Source: a virus. Taken from it: a stretch of 28,673 nt of DNA. The DNA lies in the IMG/VR virus record IMGVR_UViG_3300035670_001012, positions 1 through 28,673 of that record; one strand, given 5' to 3'. Position 1 is the first letter of the stretch. Each line of letters begins with the position of its first letter. This document shows, one piece after another, positions 1 to 6,505 of this stretch. The translations under genes and the position numbers were made by a program. A model generated the notes under the pieces. The model had not been told where the DNA came from. It worked only from the letters and a program-made list of their open reading frames with translations, and ran no database searches.

Positions 1-144
1 CAGCAGCGAACCGAAGACAAGGTGGACCGAGTTGACGAACGGCTCACCCGTCACATAGAGTCACACGCATCGGAGGGGATGCTTGACAATGGGCGAACAA
101 TACACCAGACTGGAACTGAAGAAGATAGCGAAGTTTCTTCGTAA
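1..144 (+). CDS. C-terminal end of an unidentified protein (partial)
   Basis: The first frame is open from the left edge and stops with TAA at 142-144, giving 47 residues without a start. The visible part is charged and helical near the beginning (DKVDRVDERLTRHIESHASE) and polar at the end, like the tail of a small coiled-coil protein. The next gene starts inside it at 89, an overlap in keeping with the compact packing of this region. Too little remains to assign a function. The start and most of the protein lie outside the window. Confidence 0.5.
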   Translation, partial: QQRTEDKVDRVDERLTRHIESHASEGMLDNGRTIHQTGTEEDSEVSS

Positions 145-262
145 GGTATACCCGGGTATGTCCGAGCAGGATGAACTCTGGGCACTGATAGAAAAGACAG
201 AACAACTACTCAGCAAGGGGAAACATGGAACCAGCAACCGCAGGCGCGGAGATCATAAGTGA
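89..262 (+). CDS. Small hypothetical protein (57 aa)
   Basis: A 57-residue reading frame starts at ATG 89, ten bases after a strong GGAGGGG ribosome binding site (72-78), and ends with TGA at 260-262. The protein starts MGEQYTRLELKKIAKFLRKV, contains an acidic helical middle (SEQDELWALIEKTEQLL) and has a basic tail (NRRRGDHK). It overlaps the partial upstream gene and runs 38 bases into the DUF6378-like gene, so the three are probably translated from one message. I do not recognise the family. The strong Shine-Dalgarno and the phage-like overlap are the main evidence that it is real. Confidence 0.55.
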   Translation: MGEQYTRLELKKIAKFLRKVYPGMSEQDELWALIEKTEQLLSKGKHGTSNRRRGDHK

Positions 263-530
263 GGCACACAGTCTTATCACTGGTCAGCGTCAATCAGACT
301 ACGATCATCCACTACACGACTACACCAGAACCGCAGATATCTTCAGGGCAATCACCGGCATAAAGTTGACGGCTGAGCAAGCCGTGCTTTTCATGGTGGC
401 TGTCAAGTTGTCTCGCCTAGCCAACGAACTGAATCGAGCGCTCGATGTACCGGACAATACGCGAGATGCGATTGGATACCTTGGTTGTCTCAACATGATA
501 AGGGAGACCCGCCGTGGGATTTCTTGCTGA
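225..530 (+). CDS. DUF6378-like phage protein
   Basis: This 101-aa protein has the pattern I associate with the DUF6378 family, common in phages: a QRQSDYDHPLHDYTR segment at residues 21-35, an EQAVLFMVAVKLSRLAN helix at about 51-67 and a DNTRDAIGYLGC segment at about 77-88. The biochemical role of that family is not established to my knowledge. The ATG at 225 follows an AAGGGG ribosome binding site and overlaps the 57-aa gene in another frame. The gene overlaps the next one (GTG 514) by 17 bases. Family assignment is by pattern recall, not by a search. Confidence 0.7.
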   Translation: MEPATAGAEIISEAHSLITGQRQSDYDHPLHDYTRTADIFRAITGIKLTAEQAVLFMVAVKLSRLANELNRALDVPDNTRDAIGYLGCLNMIRETRRGISC

Positions 531-753
531 AGCCAAAAGCCAACACATTGCCACCGGTCGCAATCGAACAAAAGAGATTGAGATTCAAAACAAACTGGGG
601 CCCAAGGACTACCAAGAGTTCCTGGCTGCGATGAAAGACCCAGAGATTACTTCGGCTGCAATATCCAGGGCATTGAAGAATCGCAAAATAGACTGTGCAC
701 CAAACACAATTGGCACCATAAGGGGAAGGATGAAGAGCGATGACAATAAGTGA
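514..753 (+). CDS. Small putative DNA-binding protein (79 aa)
   Basis: The protein starts at GTG 514, behind an AGGGAG ribosome binding site around 501-506, and ends at 753 inside the next gene. Residues 30-72 (PKDYQEFLAAMKDPEITSAA, then ISRALKNRKIDCAPNTIGTI) look like a small helix-turn-helix, with an ITSAAISRAL helix followed by a turn and a second helix. Small HTH-like proteins of this shape often sit just upstream of a phage metallophosphoesterase, as here. The target, and whether it binds DNA at all, are inferred. It overlaps the phosphoesterase start at 740 by 14 bases, which suggests coupled translation. Confidence 0.55.
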   Translation: MGFLAEAKSQHIATGRNRTKEIEIQNKLGPKDYQEFLAAMKDPEITSAAISRALKNRKIDCAPNTIGTIRGRMKSDDNK

Positions 754-1738
754 CGATGCTCGATACGAGCAGGAGATAACCGATCTAAAGCGCGCACTAG
801 CAAATGCCCAGCGTGCTGAGTCCAGAGCCAAACGAAAGAACGATGACTTGGTCGAGGCCGTGTATCAAGCAGCCAAGGATGCCATGCTTGTGCAGCCACG
901 CATCAAGGTCAAGCCACGCAAGTTCAGCAAGCGTGGCAAGGCAGAGGTTGCGCTTGTTCATCTAACAGATTGGCAAGCAGGCAAAGTGTCAGTGTCCTAC
1001 AACATTGATGTGTTGCGCAAGCGCATTGCCCAGATGTGTGACAAGGTCATTGCCTTGACGGAAATACAGCGAGCACACCACCCGGTAAACGAGTGTGTGT
1101 TGGTTGCCGGTGGAGACATGGTCGAGGGACTCACCGTCTTTCCAGGCCAACAGTACGAAGTCGAAGCACACCTATTCGACCAGTTGTTTTCTGTTGCCAG
1201 CATCCTTGAGGAGGCGGTACACCAACTGGCTGCACACTTCAGCAAGGTGCATGTGGTGTGTGAATACGGAAACCACGGGCGCATCGGGCGCAAGGGCGAC
1301 ATGCCGTCAGCCGACAACGTGGATCGCATGGCCTACAAGATTGCGTCCGAACGGTGCGCGCACCTAAAGCATGTGACATGGCAACAGTCTGCCGACTGGT
1401 ACCAGATTGCCACCATTGGCAACTACAAGTTGCTGGTAGTGCACGGGGATGAGATTCCATCCTTTGGTGGACAAACGCCCAGTTACTCCATCTTGCGCAA
1501 AGTCAATGCTTGGGCTACCTTCATGGAGTTCAACGACTGCATCATGGGACACTTCCACACACCAATCAACTTGACCATGGCAAATGGTGGACGCATCTGG
1601 GTAACCGGTAGCCCAGAGTCGGACAACCAGTACGCCAAGTCTTTCGTTGCTGCCGTGGGCAAGCCGTCTCAACGACTCATGTTCGTTGACCCAGAGAAGG
1701 GAAGAGTTACCTGTGAGTACGTCTGCTGGCTTGACTGA
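740..1738 (+). CDS. Calcineurin-like metallophosphoesterase
   Basis: The 332-aa protein carries the ordered metal-binding motifs of the calcineurin-like phosphoesterase superfamily: HLTDWQAG (D77), GGDMVEG (D126), GNHGR (N178, H179), VHGD (H235) and MGHFHTP (H271, H273). Residues 1-65 form a charged helical, coiled-coil-like extension. Relatives include Mre11/SbcD-type nucleases and phosphodiesterases acting on nucleotides or nucleic acids; the substrate here is unknown. The first motif reads D-x-Q rather than the usual D-x-H, a possible change at one metal site. It lies in the DNA-metabolism block with a YqaJ exonuclease and an annealing protein, so a role in phage DNA processing is plausible. 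Start ATG 740 overlaps the preceding gene by 14 bases. Confidence 0.85.
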   Translation: MTISDDARYEQEITDLKRALANAQRAESRAKRKNDDLVEAVYQAAKDAMLVQPRIKVKPRKFSKRGKAEVALVHLTDWQAGKVSVSYNIDVLRKRIAQMCDKVIALTEIQRAHHPVNECVLVAGGDMVEGLTVFPGQQYEVEAHLFDQLFSVASILEEAVHQLAAHFSKVHVVCEYGNHGRIGRKGDMPSADNVDRMAYKIASERCAHLKHVTWQQSADWYQIATIGNYKLLVVHGDEIPSFGGQTPSYSILRKVNAWATFMEFNDCIMGHFHTPINLTMANGGRIWVTGSPESDNQYAKSFVAAVGKPSQRLMFVDPEKGRVTCEYVCWLD

Positions 1739-2012
1739 CAAGAAATGTCCGTGGTCTTTGGTGGCAATCCATTGGATTGACGCCTTCGATTCGGCCAATG
1801 GTTGGATTGACATAAAGGACCACAAGCCCAGGGCCACCGAGGTGGTATCCGTGGGCTTCTTGTGGCCCGACCTACTGGACGACTATGTCTCGATCACCGG
1901 ATCGTACATGCCCGACGAGTTGCCGGAAATGGAAACCGTTGGTATGGTGACTCATATCCCCTGCAGCATGGTGAAGCGCATCGTGATGCTTGAGCAACCC
2001 GAATGGCAATAA
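1713..2012 (+). CDS. Hypothetical phage protein (99 aa)
   Basis: The reading frame extends further upstream, but that part only shadows the phosphoesterase. I chose GTG 1713 because it follows a GAAGGGAAGAG purine stretch (about 1696-1706) and gives a 26-base overlap with the phosphoesterase, typical of this block. The 99-aa product contains a WIDIKDHKPRATEVVSVGFL segment, then a DDYVSI strand and MVTHIPCSMVKRIVML near the end. This resembles small conserved phage proteins that pair a W-I-D-I segment with a V-S-V-G-F-L strand. No catalytic motif is visible and the function is unknown. Confidence 0.6.
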   Translation: MSTSAGLTDKKCPWSLVAIHWIDAFDSANGWIDIKDHKPRATEVVSVGFLWPDLLDDYVSITGSYMPDELPEMETVGMVTHIPCSMVKRIVMLEQPEWQ

Positions 2013-2056
2013 CTACGTAACACCCACAACCTACATTCATTCACGGAGGAGAACCG

Positions 2057-2995
2057 ATGAATCACCGACGCATAAGCAAGCCAGCACACGGCAGCGAGGA
2101 ATGGCTCGCAGTCCGATGGAAAGATGAACAAGGCCTAGCACGCATCTCAGCATCCAATGCTGCAGCCGTGCACGGCGAGCACCCGTACCTGAGCGGAGCA
2201 GACCTAGCCGTTGAGTTGCTGTCACAGACACCACCGGTTCCGCAGCCAGAGAACAAGGCAATGACTAGGGGCAACACCCTGGAAACACCAATTAGAGATT
2301 GGGCTGCCAAGGTACTGGGATATGAATTGAGTACGCCGGTGGTCATGTATGTGTATGAGGAGGATGGCGTGCGCCTCATCGCAACACTTGATGCAGTCAA
2401 CAACGATGGCGATGTGTTTGAAATCAAGACCACACGCAAGCGTTGGACAGGACAATTGCCAGCACATTGGTACTGGCAGGGCGTACAGCAAGCCATCTGT
2501 GCCAACGTTGACAAGGTCACCTGGGTTGTTTTTGACAGCGATCTTGACCTGCAATTCCACGTGCAGAAAGTAACCAGCGATGAGAAGCAGGTACACATCG
2601 AGGCATGTCGCCAGTTCCTTGCCGCCATTGACATGGGCATGGTGCCGGACACGGCTTCCATGAACTACCAGAATGTTTCAGACTTGTTTCCAAGGGGCAA
2701 CAACGTCAGCATAGAACTCAGCGATGAGAACGCAGAACTGTTGCGCAACTACACCAAGATGCAGGAGACAATCGCATCACTAGAAGAAACCTGCAAGGAC
2801 ATAAAGGTCAGGCTCTGCACAGCCATGGGCGATGCTGAGTATGGCGAGGTGGATGGCAGGACTGTGTGCACTTGGAAGACTGCAACACGCACATCATTCG
2901 ACACCAAGCGGTTTGAGTTGGAGCACCCAGCCCTCGCCGCCAAGTTCAAGAAACAAACAACATACCGTGCGTTCCGTGCGGTGGAAGGAGAATGA
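2057..2995 (+). CDS. YqaJ-type (PD-(D/E)XK) exonuclease
   Basis: This 312-aa protein fits a YqaJ/lambda-exonuclease-like PD-(D/E)XK nuclease. Visible landmarks are SEEWLAVR at residues 13-20, RGNTLE at 71-76, the active-site D112 (IATLDAV), E122 and K124 (FEIKTT), and the helix WYWQGVQQAICAN around 138-150. Such enzymes resect double-stranded DNA 5' to 3' and work with a single-strand annealing protein, and the next gene looks like that partner. A C-terminal extension of about 90 residues (from 215) contains a coiled coil (TKMQETIASLEETCKDIKVR). The start ATG 2057 follows GGAGGAG at 2045-2051. The gene ends 1 base before the partner's ATG at 2997. Confidence 0.85.
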   Translation: MNHRRISKPAHGSEEWLAVRWKDEQGLARISASNAAAVHGEHPYLSGADLAVELLSQTPPVPQPENKAMTRGNTLETPIRDWAAKVLGYELSTPVVMYVYEEDGVRLIATLDAVNNDGDVFEIKTTRKRWTGQLPAHWYWQGVQQAICANVDKVTWVVFDSDLDLQFHVQKVTSDEKQVHIEACRQFLAAIDMGMVPDTASMNYQNVSDLFPRGNNVSIELSDENAELLRNYTKMQETIASLEETCKDIKVRLCTAMGDAEYGEVDGRTVCTWKTATRTSFDTKRFELEHPALAAKFKKQTTYRAFRAVEGE

Positions 2996-2996
2996 C

Positions 2997-3782
2997 ATGA
3001 GGTTCAACCTCGACAACTACGAGACCGTGGAGGCACGCCTGGCCAAGTTCTGGGAAGAGTTCCCGAACGGGCAGGTCTTCACATCTATTCATCATTACGA
3101 TGACAATCGTGTGGTGTTCAAGGCAGAGATATACAAGGACATCACTGACCCACGCCCAGTAACCACTGGCTTTGCCGAGGAGATTCGGGACGCAAGCCCA
3201 GTCAATCGCACATCGCACGTAGAAAATGCAGAGACCTCGGCAATTGGCAGGGCCTTGGCCAACTGGAAGTTTGCATCAAAGACTTCGCCACGCCCAAGCA
3301 GGCAGGAAATGGAAAAGGTTCAGCGAATGAGTGAGCCCAAATCCGATGCTGACTTGCTTACCAAGTTCCGTGAAGCGTGTGCCAAGGCAGGACTTGACCC
3401 ACAGGATGTGGCCAAGTCAGCAGGTGTTGACCTGTACGAACTGACCAATGAGTCCATGCCGAAGTTGCGTGATGCATTCAAGAAGATGCAACAACCCAAG
3501 GTCGAGAGCAGCGACAGCCTGATTGAAAATGTCAAGGCTGTGTTTCCTTCTGCCGAAGTCACCGACCAGCCACAAGTCAAAGACCCAGATGCCAAGGCAA
3601 CCAATCCACAGATTGGCAAGTTGAAAGCAATGCTCATGGCCAATGGCATAGGCGAGCGAGGCAAGCAGGTGGAGACCGTGGCTGACATCATCAACAGGCC
3701 GATTGCTAAACTGGACATGCTCACAAAAGGTGAAGCAGATAAGGCGATAAAAGCATTGGAAGCAAGAGCCACGCGTGGATGA
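2997..3782 (+). CDS. Erf/Sak-like single-strand DNA annealing protein
   Basis: Start ATG 2997 lies 1 base after the exonuclease stop, with GGAAGGAG at about 2983-2990 as ribosome binding site; a longer upstream extension of the frame only shadows the exonuclease. The 261-aa protein has the ENAETSAIGRALAN motif at 76-89, characteristic of Erf/Rad52-like annealing proteins, preceded by the TGFAEEIRDASPVNRTSHVE region. A polar linker leads to a C-terminal helical domain (NPQIGKLKAMLMANGIGERG through the end) resembling the tail domain of other actinophage recombination proteins. It would coat and anneal single strands made by the exonuclease. The last bases (TGA 3780-3782) overlap the next gene's GTG start by 8 nt. 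Confidence 0.65.
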   Translation: MRFNLDNYETVEARLAKFWEEFPNGQVFTSIHHYDDNRVVFKAEIYKDITDPRPVTTGFAEEIRDASPVNRTSHVENAETSAIGRALANWKFASKTSPRPSRQEMEKVQRMSEPKSDADLLTKFREACAKAGLDPQDVAKSAGVDLYELTNESMPKLRDAFKKMQQPKVESSDSLIENVKAVFPSAEVTDQPQVKDPDAKATNPQIGKLKAMLMANGIGERGKQVETVADIINRPIAKLDMLTKGEADKAIKALEARATRG

Positions 3783-4230
3783 ACGCAAAGGGGAATGCCA
3801 AGGGAACCGAGACCGGTGCAGTAATAGGGGGTGCCCCGCTTTCGGAACCCTTGGCAGACCCGATAGGCAGGGGCGTCGCCGTGTCAGGGGATGCGGCGAC
3901 CCGTCCGCCCGTGGCAAACGCAATAGGCGCAAGGGTGACAGCAAGGCCAGAAGGGCGCGCAAGAAACTTGGCTTGGGTGGTCACCTCACCAGACATGAGG
4001 AGAATTGGGGTGGCGCATTCCGGGTGGAGATAAAGGCCGGTGCCCAGATCAAAGCCATAGAAACTAGATTCAGACTGGCAAAGAACCAGTCGGATGCCAG
4101 CAAGGCGCTTGGTGACATACGCCCATTCGTCATGGTGGCAATGCCGGACGGAACCAGCGAGGGCATCGTGCTGATGACGTTGTCTGAGTTCTCGGAACTC
4201 GCTACGCTGCTGACCGAAGCGACATCATAG
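3775..4230 (+). CDS. PD-(D/E)XK resolvase-like endonuclease
   Basis: The 151-aa product starts at GTG 3775 and overlaps the annealing protein by 8 bases. The first 50 residues are Cys/Arg-rich (C8, C14, C19 and C39) and may bind zinc. A basic NRRKGDSKARRARKKLGL helix follows, then HEENWGGAFRVEIKAGAQ, in which the E-x-K of VEIKAG resembles the catalytic end of a PD-(D/E)XK fold. PFVMVAMPDGTSEGIVLMTL forms the following strands. Phage proteins of this shape are often annotated as Holliday-junction resolvase-like or VRR-type nucleases. Placement after an exonuclease and an annealing protein fits recombination. A second frame is also open at 3779-4033, but it is alanine-rich and lacks any family pattern. 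Confidence 0.6.
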   Translation: MDERKGECQGNRDRCSNRGCPAFGTLGRPDRQGRRRVRGCGDPSARGKRNRRKGDSKARRARKKLGLGGHLTRHEENWGGAFRVEIKAGAQIKAIETRFRLAKNQSDASKALGDIRPFVMVAMPDGTSEGIVLMTLSEFSELATLLTEATS

Positions 4231-4238
4231 GAGGAACG

Positions 4239-4778
4239 ATGGACTTCATCCCACGCATTTTCGCAGCCGTGTCGGCTGTCCTGTTCATGGTCGGCATCGG
4301 TGCGAGCGGTGGATCGGTTGCGCATGCCCCAGTCACCACCGTCAAGATGACCACCACAACCCAAGCCCAACCATTCGAAATGCCAGCCCCAACTACAACC
4401 ACCAGCGTTTACATAATTCCGCTCACAGCGCGGTGTGGTCAGTGGTGGGGGCTGGCTATTGAATCAGGCTGGACCATGGATGAGATGGAAACCCTGGACT
4501 ATGTCATGTGGAAAGAGTCAAGGTGTGACCCGACTCAGCACAACACCAAGCGCAACCGTGATAAGTCAACCGATGTTGGCTTGACCCAGATAAACGACAG
4601 GTCATGGTGTCTGCCCAGCCGGTGGTATCCGGATGGATACTTGCAAACCGTAGGGATATTGTCTACTGTTGGATGCGAACAGTTGTTCGACCCAGCCACC
4701 AATCTGAAAGCAGCAAAAGAAATCCATGACTATGCCAGAGGACAGGGAGGTTACGGCTTCGAACCGTGGGGCCTATAA
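4239..4778 (+). CDS. Secreted lysozyme-like (SLT-fold) protein
   Basis: This 179-aa protein has an N-terminal signal peptide (hydrophobic residues 5-22, likely cleavage after AHA at 30), a Thr/Pro-rich linker (33-56), and a lysozyme-like domain from about residue 64. The catalytic glutamate is probably E93 in MWKESRCDP, followed by DVGLTQIND (112-120), the standard second motif of lytic transglycosylases. Cysteines C66, C96, C124 and C146 could form disulfides, which fits export. Similar small secreted proteins occur in actinobacteria, especially Acidimicrobiia-like genomes as I recall them. AGGAGG at 4229-4234 is an excellent ribosome binding site for ATG 4239. It lies beside WhiB and far from any visible lysis cassette, so a role in cell-wall remodelling or superinfection control is as plausible as host lysis. 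Confidence 0.75.
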   Translation: MDFIPRIFAAVSAVLFMVGIGASGGSVAHAPVTTVKMTTTTQAQPFEMPAPTTTTSVYIIPLTARCGQWWGLAIESGWTMDEMETLDYVMWKESRCDPTQHNTKRNRDKSTDVGLTQINDRSWCLPSRWYPDGYLQTVGILSTVGCEQLFDPATNLKAAKEIHDYARGQGGYGFEPWGL

Positions 4779-4782
4779 CTAC

Positions 4783-5049
4783 ATGGACTTACTTAGCGAA
4801 TGGGAACTAGTCAACAAGAACTTTGAGTGGATGAAGTACGCCGCATGCAAGGGCGCAGATTCACAGGTGTTCTTTGCCGAAACCAACTGGCATGAGAACC
4901 ACGAGATTGCCCGTGGCTTTTGTTCTGAGTGCGTCGTGCGTGACGAGTGCTTGGAGTTTGCCATGGACAACGACATAAGCCATGGAATCTGGGGCGGGCT
5001 TTCACCATCTCAGCGTAAGATGAGTAGGGGTAGCAATGTCAGAGAATGA
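4783..5049 (+). CDS. whiB: WhiB-family iron-sulfur transcription regulator
   Basis: The 88-aa product has the WhiB signature: four cysteines, C22 (YAACKG), C47 and C50 (FCSEC) and C56 (RDEC), which ligate a 4Fe-4S cluster. The GIWGG turn (68-72) follows, then a short basic tail (QRKMSRG). WhiB proteins bind the primary sigma factor and redirect actinobacterial transcription, and phage WhiB can silence a host paralogue and help exclude superinfection. I start it at ATG 4783, just after the upstream stop, giving a typical WhiB length; an in-frame ATG at 4726 would add 19 residues overlapping the lysozyme-like gene. No strong Shine-Dalgarno precedes 4783. WhiB is essentially confined to Actinobacteria and their phages, so this is the best host clue in the window. 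Confidence 0.92.
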   Translation: MDLLSEWELVNKNFEWMKYAACKGADSQVFFAETNWHENHEIARGFCSECVVRDECLEFAMDNDISHGIWGGLSPSQRKMSRGSNVRE

Positions 5050-5224
5050 AATCATGACATACCAAGCCTGGCTCAACGATCTTCAGGTCACTGTTGATTC
5101 CCTAAGGGAGCAGCGTGAGGAAGACCGCAAGCGGATTGCGGAATTAGAAAAACAAGTAGCCATGTACCGCAGCATGGTCGAGCGACTCAGGGTTCTCTTG
5201 AGTCAGGGAGATAACTACGTATGA
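5036..5224 (+). CDS. Small coiled-coil protein (62 aa)
   Basis: ATG 5036 lies behind TAGGGGTAG and inside the last 14 bases of whiB. After a short start the protein is one long charged helix (QVTVDSLREQREEDRKRIAE, then LEKQVAMYRSMVERLRVLL), a predicted coiled coil with heptad-like leucines and valines. Function is unknown; small coiled-coil proteins of this type often act as oligomerisation partners. Its last codons overlap the next gene's ATGA at 5221. Confidence 0.55.
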   Translation: MSENEIMTYQAWLNDLQVTVDSLREQREEDRKRIAELEKQVAMYRSMVERLRVLLSQGDNYV

Positions 5225-5436
5225 CAGCGACATGGTACAAACTCAAGGACGGCAAGTGGGGTGTCAAGGTTCGCCATGATGCACAGCCTGGCGAGCAGGT
5301 GGAAGTAACCAACAAGAAGGGCGAGACCAAGGTGGTGTGGCTGGAAGAACGCGCTGCCAAGTTCGATGACGCACAGTTGTGGTCGGTCAGCGACGAGGAA
5401 CCGCAGCCAGCACCGGCAGATGTCGAACCCTTCTAA
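5221..5436 (+). CDS. Hypothetical SH3-like small protein (71 aa)
   Basis: The gene starts at ATG 5221 in an ATGA overlap with the preceding stop. The protein reads as short beta strands, WYKLKDGKWGVKVRHDAQPG then EQVEVTNKKGETKVVWLEER, like small SH3- or KOW-like phage proteins with a WGV-x-V strand and a PG turn. The C-terminus is acidic and proline-rich (DEEPQPAPADVEP), a composition seen in protein-interaction tails of single-strand-binding proteins. No enzymatic motif is visible. Confidence 0.55.
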   Translation: MTATWYKLKDGKWGVKVRHDAQPGEQVEVTNKKGETKVVWLEERAAKFDDAQLWSVSDEEPQPAPADVEPF

Positions 5437-5596
5437 GGTCGTGTGCAACCACTGCCAACAAGTGGTGGTGCATGACAAGCGGATGGTGGCGGGTTGCCAT
5501 TGCGACCCGGACTCACCAACGTGGGTTTATATAGAACCGGATGGGCGCGTGCGTGGATTTTCACAGGCAAGTTGGAAGGACTATGATGCTACGTGA
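5420..5596 (+). CDS. Small cysteine-rich protein (58 aa)
   Basis: The longer frame begins at 5366, but the likely start is ATG 5420, overlapping the previous gene by 17 bases. The 58-aa product has CNHC at residues 9-12 and a CHC at 25-27, enough for a small zinc site, followed by a WVYIEPDGRVRGFSQASWKDY stretch shortened here to its key residues W, Y, F and W. It overlaps the next micro-gene at 5583-5586. Function is unknown. Confidence 0.5.
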   Translation: MSNPSKVVCNHCQQVVVHDKRMVAGCHCDPDSPTWVYIEPDGRVRGFSQASWKDYDAT

Positions 5597-5741
5597 CAAG
5601 TTCAAATGTCCGAGGTGCAACAATGCGATTACCCTTCACGTCAAGACGACGGAAGCGCCGAGGTGCACGCGACATTCACCCAAGTCAATACCAATGGTCA
5701 AAGGAGAAAGACATGACAACCAGCCAGTACTCATTTGCTGA
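5583..5741 (+). CDS. Zinc-ribbon micro-protein (about 52 aa)
   Basis: Adjacent ATGs at 5583 and 5586 follow a GGAAGGA ribosome binding site at 5574-5580; 5586 has the better spacing. The product has a FKCPRCNNAITLHVK zinc knuckle (C9, C12) and a second pair C28 and H31 (RCTRH), so it probably folds around one zinc. It resembles small actinophage zinc-ribbon proteins. The frame ends at 5741, inside the next gene (ATG 5713). Confidence 0.5.
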   Translation: MMLRDKFKCPRCNNAITLHVKTTEAPRCTRHSPKSIPMVKGERHDNQPVLIC

Positions 5742-5931
5742 GGAAGAACTACAACTAGCAGAGGAGACACTCACAGAACTACTGTGCCTTGCCATCTCTG
5801 TGCGTCCGGCATTACGGCTACCGATAACAACGCTTGCCGAGAGCGTGGCAGACATCCTGCCACCCGACGCAGTGGAACGATCCAAGGAGTACGCACGGTA
5901 CCGTACGCTGCAGTCAAACAAAAAGGAATAG
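5713..5931 (+). CDS. Hypothetical protein (72 aa)
   Basis: I chose ATG 5713 because it follows AAGGAGAAAG (5701-5710), although the frame is open from 5593. The product starts MTTSQYSFAEEELQLAEETL, is helical and acidic, then has IRRLPITTL-like hydrophobic residues and a PPDAVERSKEYARY helix. It is the last gene before the intrinsic terminator at 5968-5999, so it closes the early block. I do not recognise the family. Confidence 0.5.
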   Translation: MTTSQYSFAEEELQLAEETLTELLCLAISVRPALRLPITTLAESVADILPPDAVERSKEYARYRTLQSNKKE

Positions 5932-5967
5932 CAACCGCTTCCGATACATTCATAAACGCGAGAAGCC

Positions 5968-6004
5968 AAGACCCACAGGTGACAGAACCTGTGGGTCTTT
6001 CTCT
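5968..6004 (+). terminator. Strong intrinsic terminator ending the early block
   Basis: AAGACCCACAGGT (5968-5980) and ACCTGTGGGTCTT (5987-5999) form a perfect 13-bp stem with a six-base GACAGA loop, followed by a T-rich TTCTCTTT tail. It lies 37 bases after the stop at 5931. Confidence 0.9.
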
Positions 6005-6036
6005 TTGCTGCCAATCTCTTTACTGTCAATCTGACC

Positions 6037-6085
6037 AAGTCCCCCCCCCGAAGGGGGGGGGGACTTGACACTTCGGTCAGACTCG
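6037..6085 (+). promoter_or_regulatory. Cassette A: C9/G10 hairpin joined to a TTGACA motif
   Basis: AAGT plus nine Cs (6037-6049), a GAA loop and ten Gs plus ACTT (6053-6066) form a very stable hairpin. Its right arm runs into TTGACACTTCGGTCAGACTC (6065-6084). The 23 bases 6063-6085 are identical to 10571-10593, where a similar hairpin occurs. TTGACA at 6065-6070 looks like a -35 element, but no -10 is visible at normal spacing. TGAC/GTCA inside the shared sequence form a small palindrome that could be an operator. It is 58 bases upstream of the 118-aa gene. Confidence 0.65.
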
Positions 6086-6143
6086 TCGTGGCGAGCCGAC
6101 CCAAACCTAGAGTTGGCAGCCACAACACAGGAGAATAAACACT

Positions 6144-6500
6144 ATGAAGAAGAAGCGACAGAAACCAAAGACATCACCAGTAACAATCAGGCGAGAAGAA
6201 GTCAGTACCAGATTCCGTCAGGCTCTGGCTCTCAACAAGCCTGGTAATGCTGGCAGACCAGCCATCAAGTACAACGAAGTCATTGCCGCAGTTGGCAGTG
6301 AGTTGGCGTACTTCGTTGATGCCTGCCTAGATCGCAGGGTCACGACTCGTCAGTTGATGGAAGCAGTCAAGTCGTTGGGTGTAGTTATCTCATACCCCAC
6401 GATGGTCAGCATCAGGAAGCAGATTGAGCATGAGAACCGTTGGTTCTATGACATGCTTGACCAGATGGACAACCCCCAGGAGAATGTCACAGTTCTCTAG
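6144..6500 (+). CDS. Putative helix-turn-helix protein (118 aa)
   Basis: ATG 6144 follows AGGAG at 6129-6133. The protein has a very basic N-terminus (MKKKRQKPKTSPVTIRREEV), a GRPAIKYNE turn at about 38-46, and helices including RRVTTRQLMEAVKSLGVVIS and YPTMVSIRKQIE (about 64-95), which look like a small helix-turn-helix. It is the first gene after cassette A and so may regulate the following operon; that is inference. No catalytic motif is visible. It is separated from the next gene by 103 bp containing two hairpins. Confidence 0.6.
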   Translation: MKKKRQKPKTSPVTIRREEVSTRFRQALALNKPGNAGRPAIKYNEVIAAVGSELAYFVDACLDRRVTTRQLMEAVKSLGVVISYPTMVSIRKQIEHENRWFYDMLDQMDNPQENVTVL

Positions 6501-6505
6501 TCCAT

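Noticed and set aside
3779-4033. 84-aa frame starting at an ATGA overlap
   Set aside because: Alanine- and glycine-rich with no family pattern; the overlapping frame at 3775-4230 has a resolvase-like nuclease pattern and continues to a ribosome-site-linked neighbour.
4726-4782. Upstream start for WhiB
   Set aside because: It would overlap the lysozyme-like gene by 53 bases and add residues outside the usual WhiB length.
6065-6093. TTGACA in cassette A as an ordinary vegetative promoter
   Set aside because: No -10 box 16-18 bases downstream in either cassette, so only a regulatory element is claimed.
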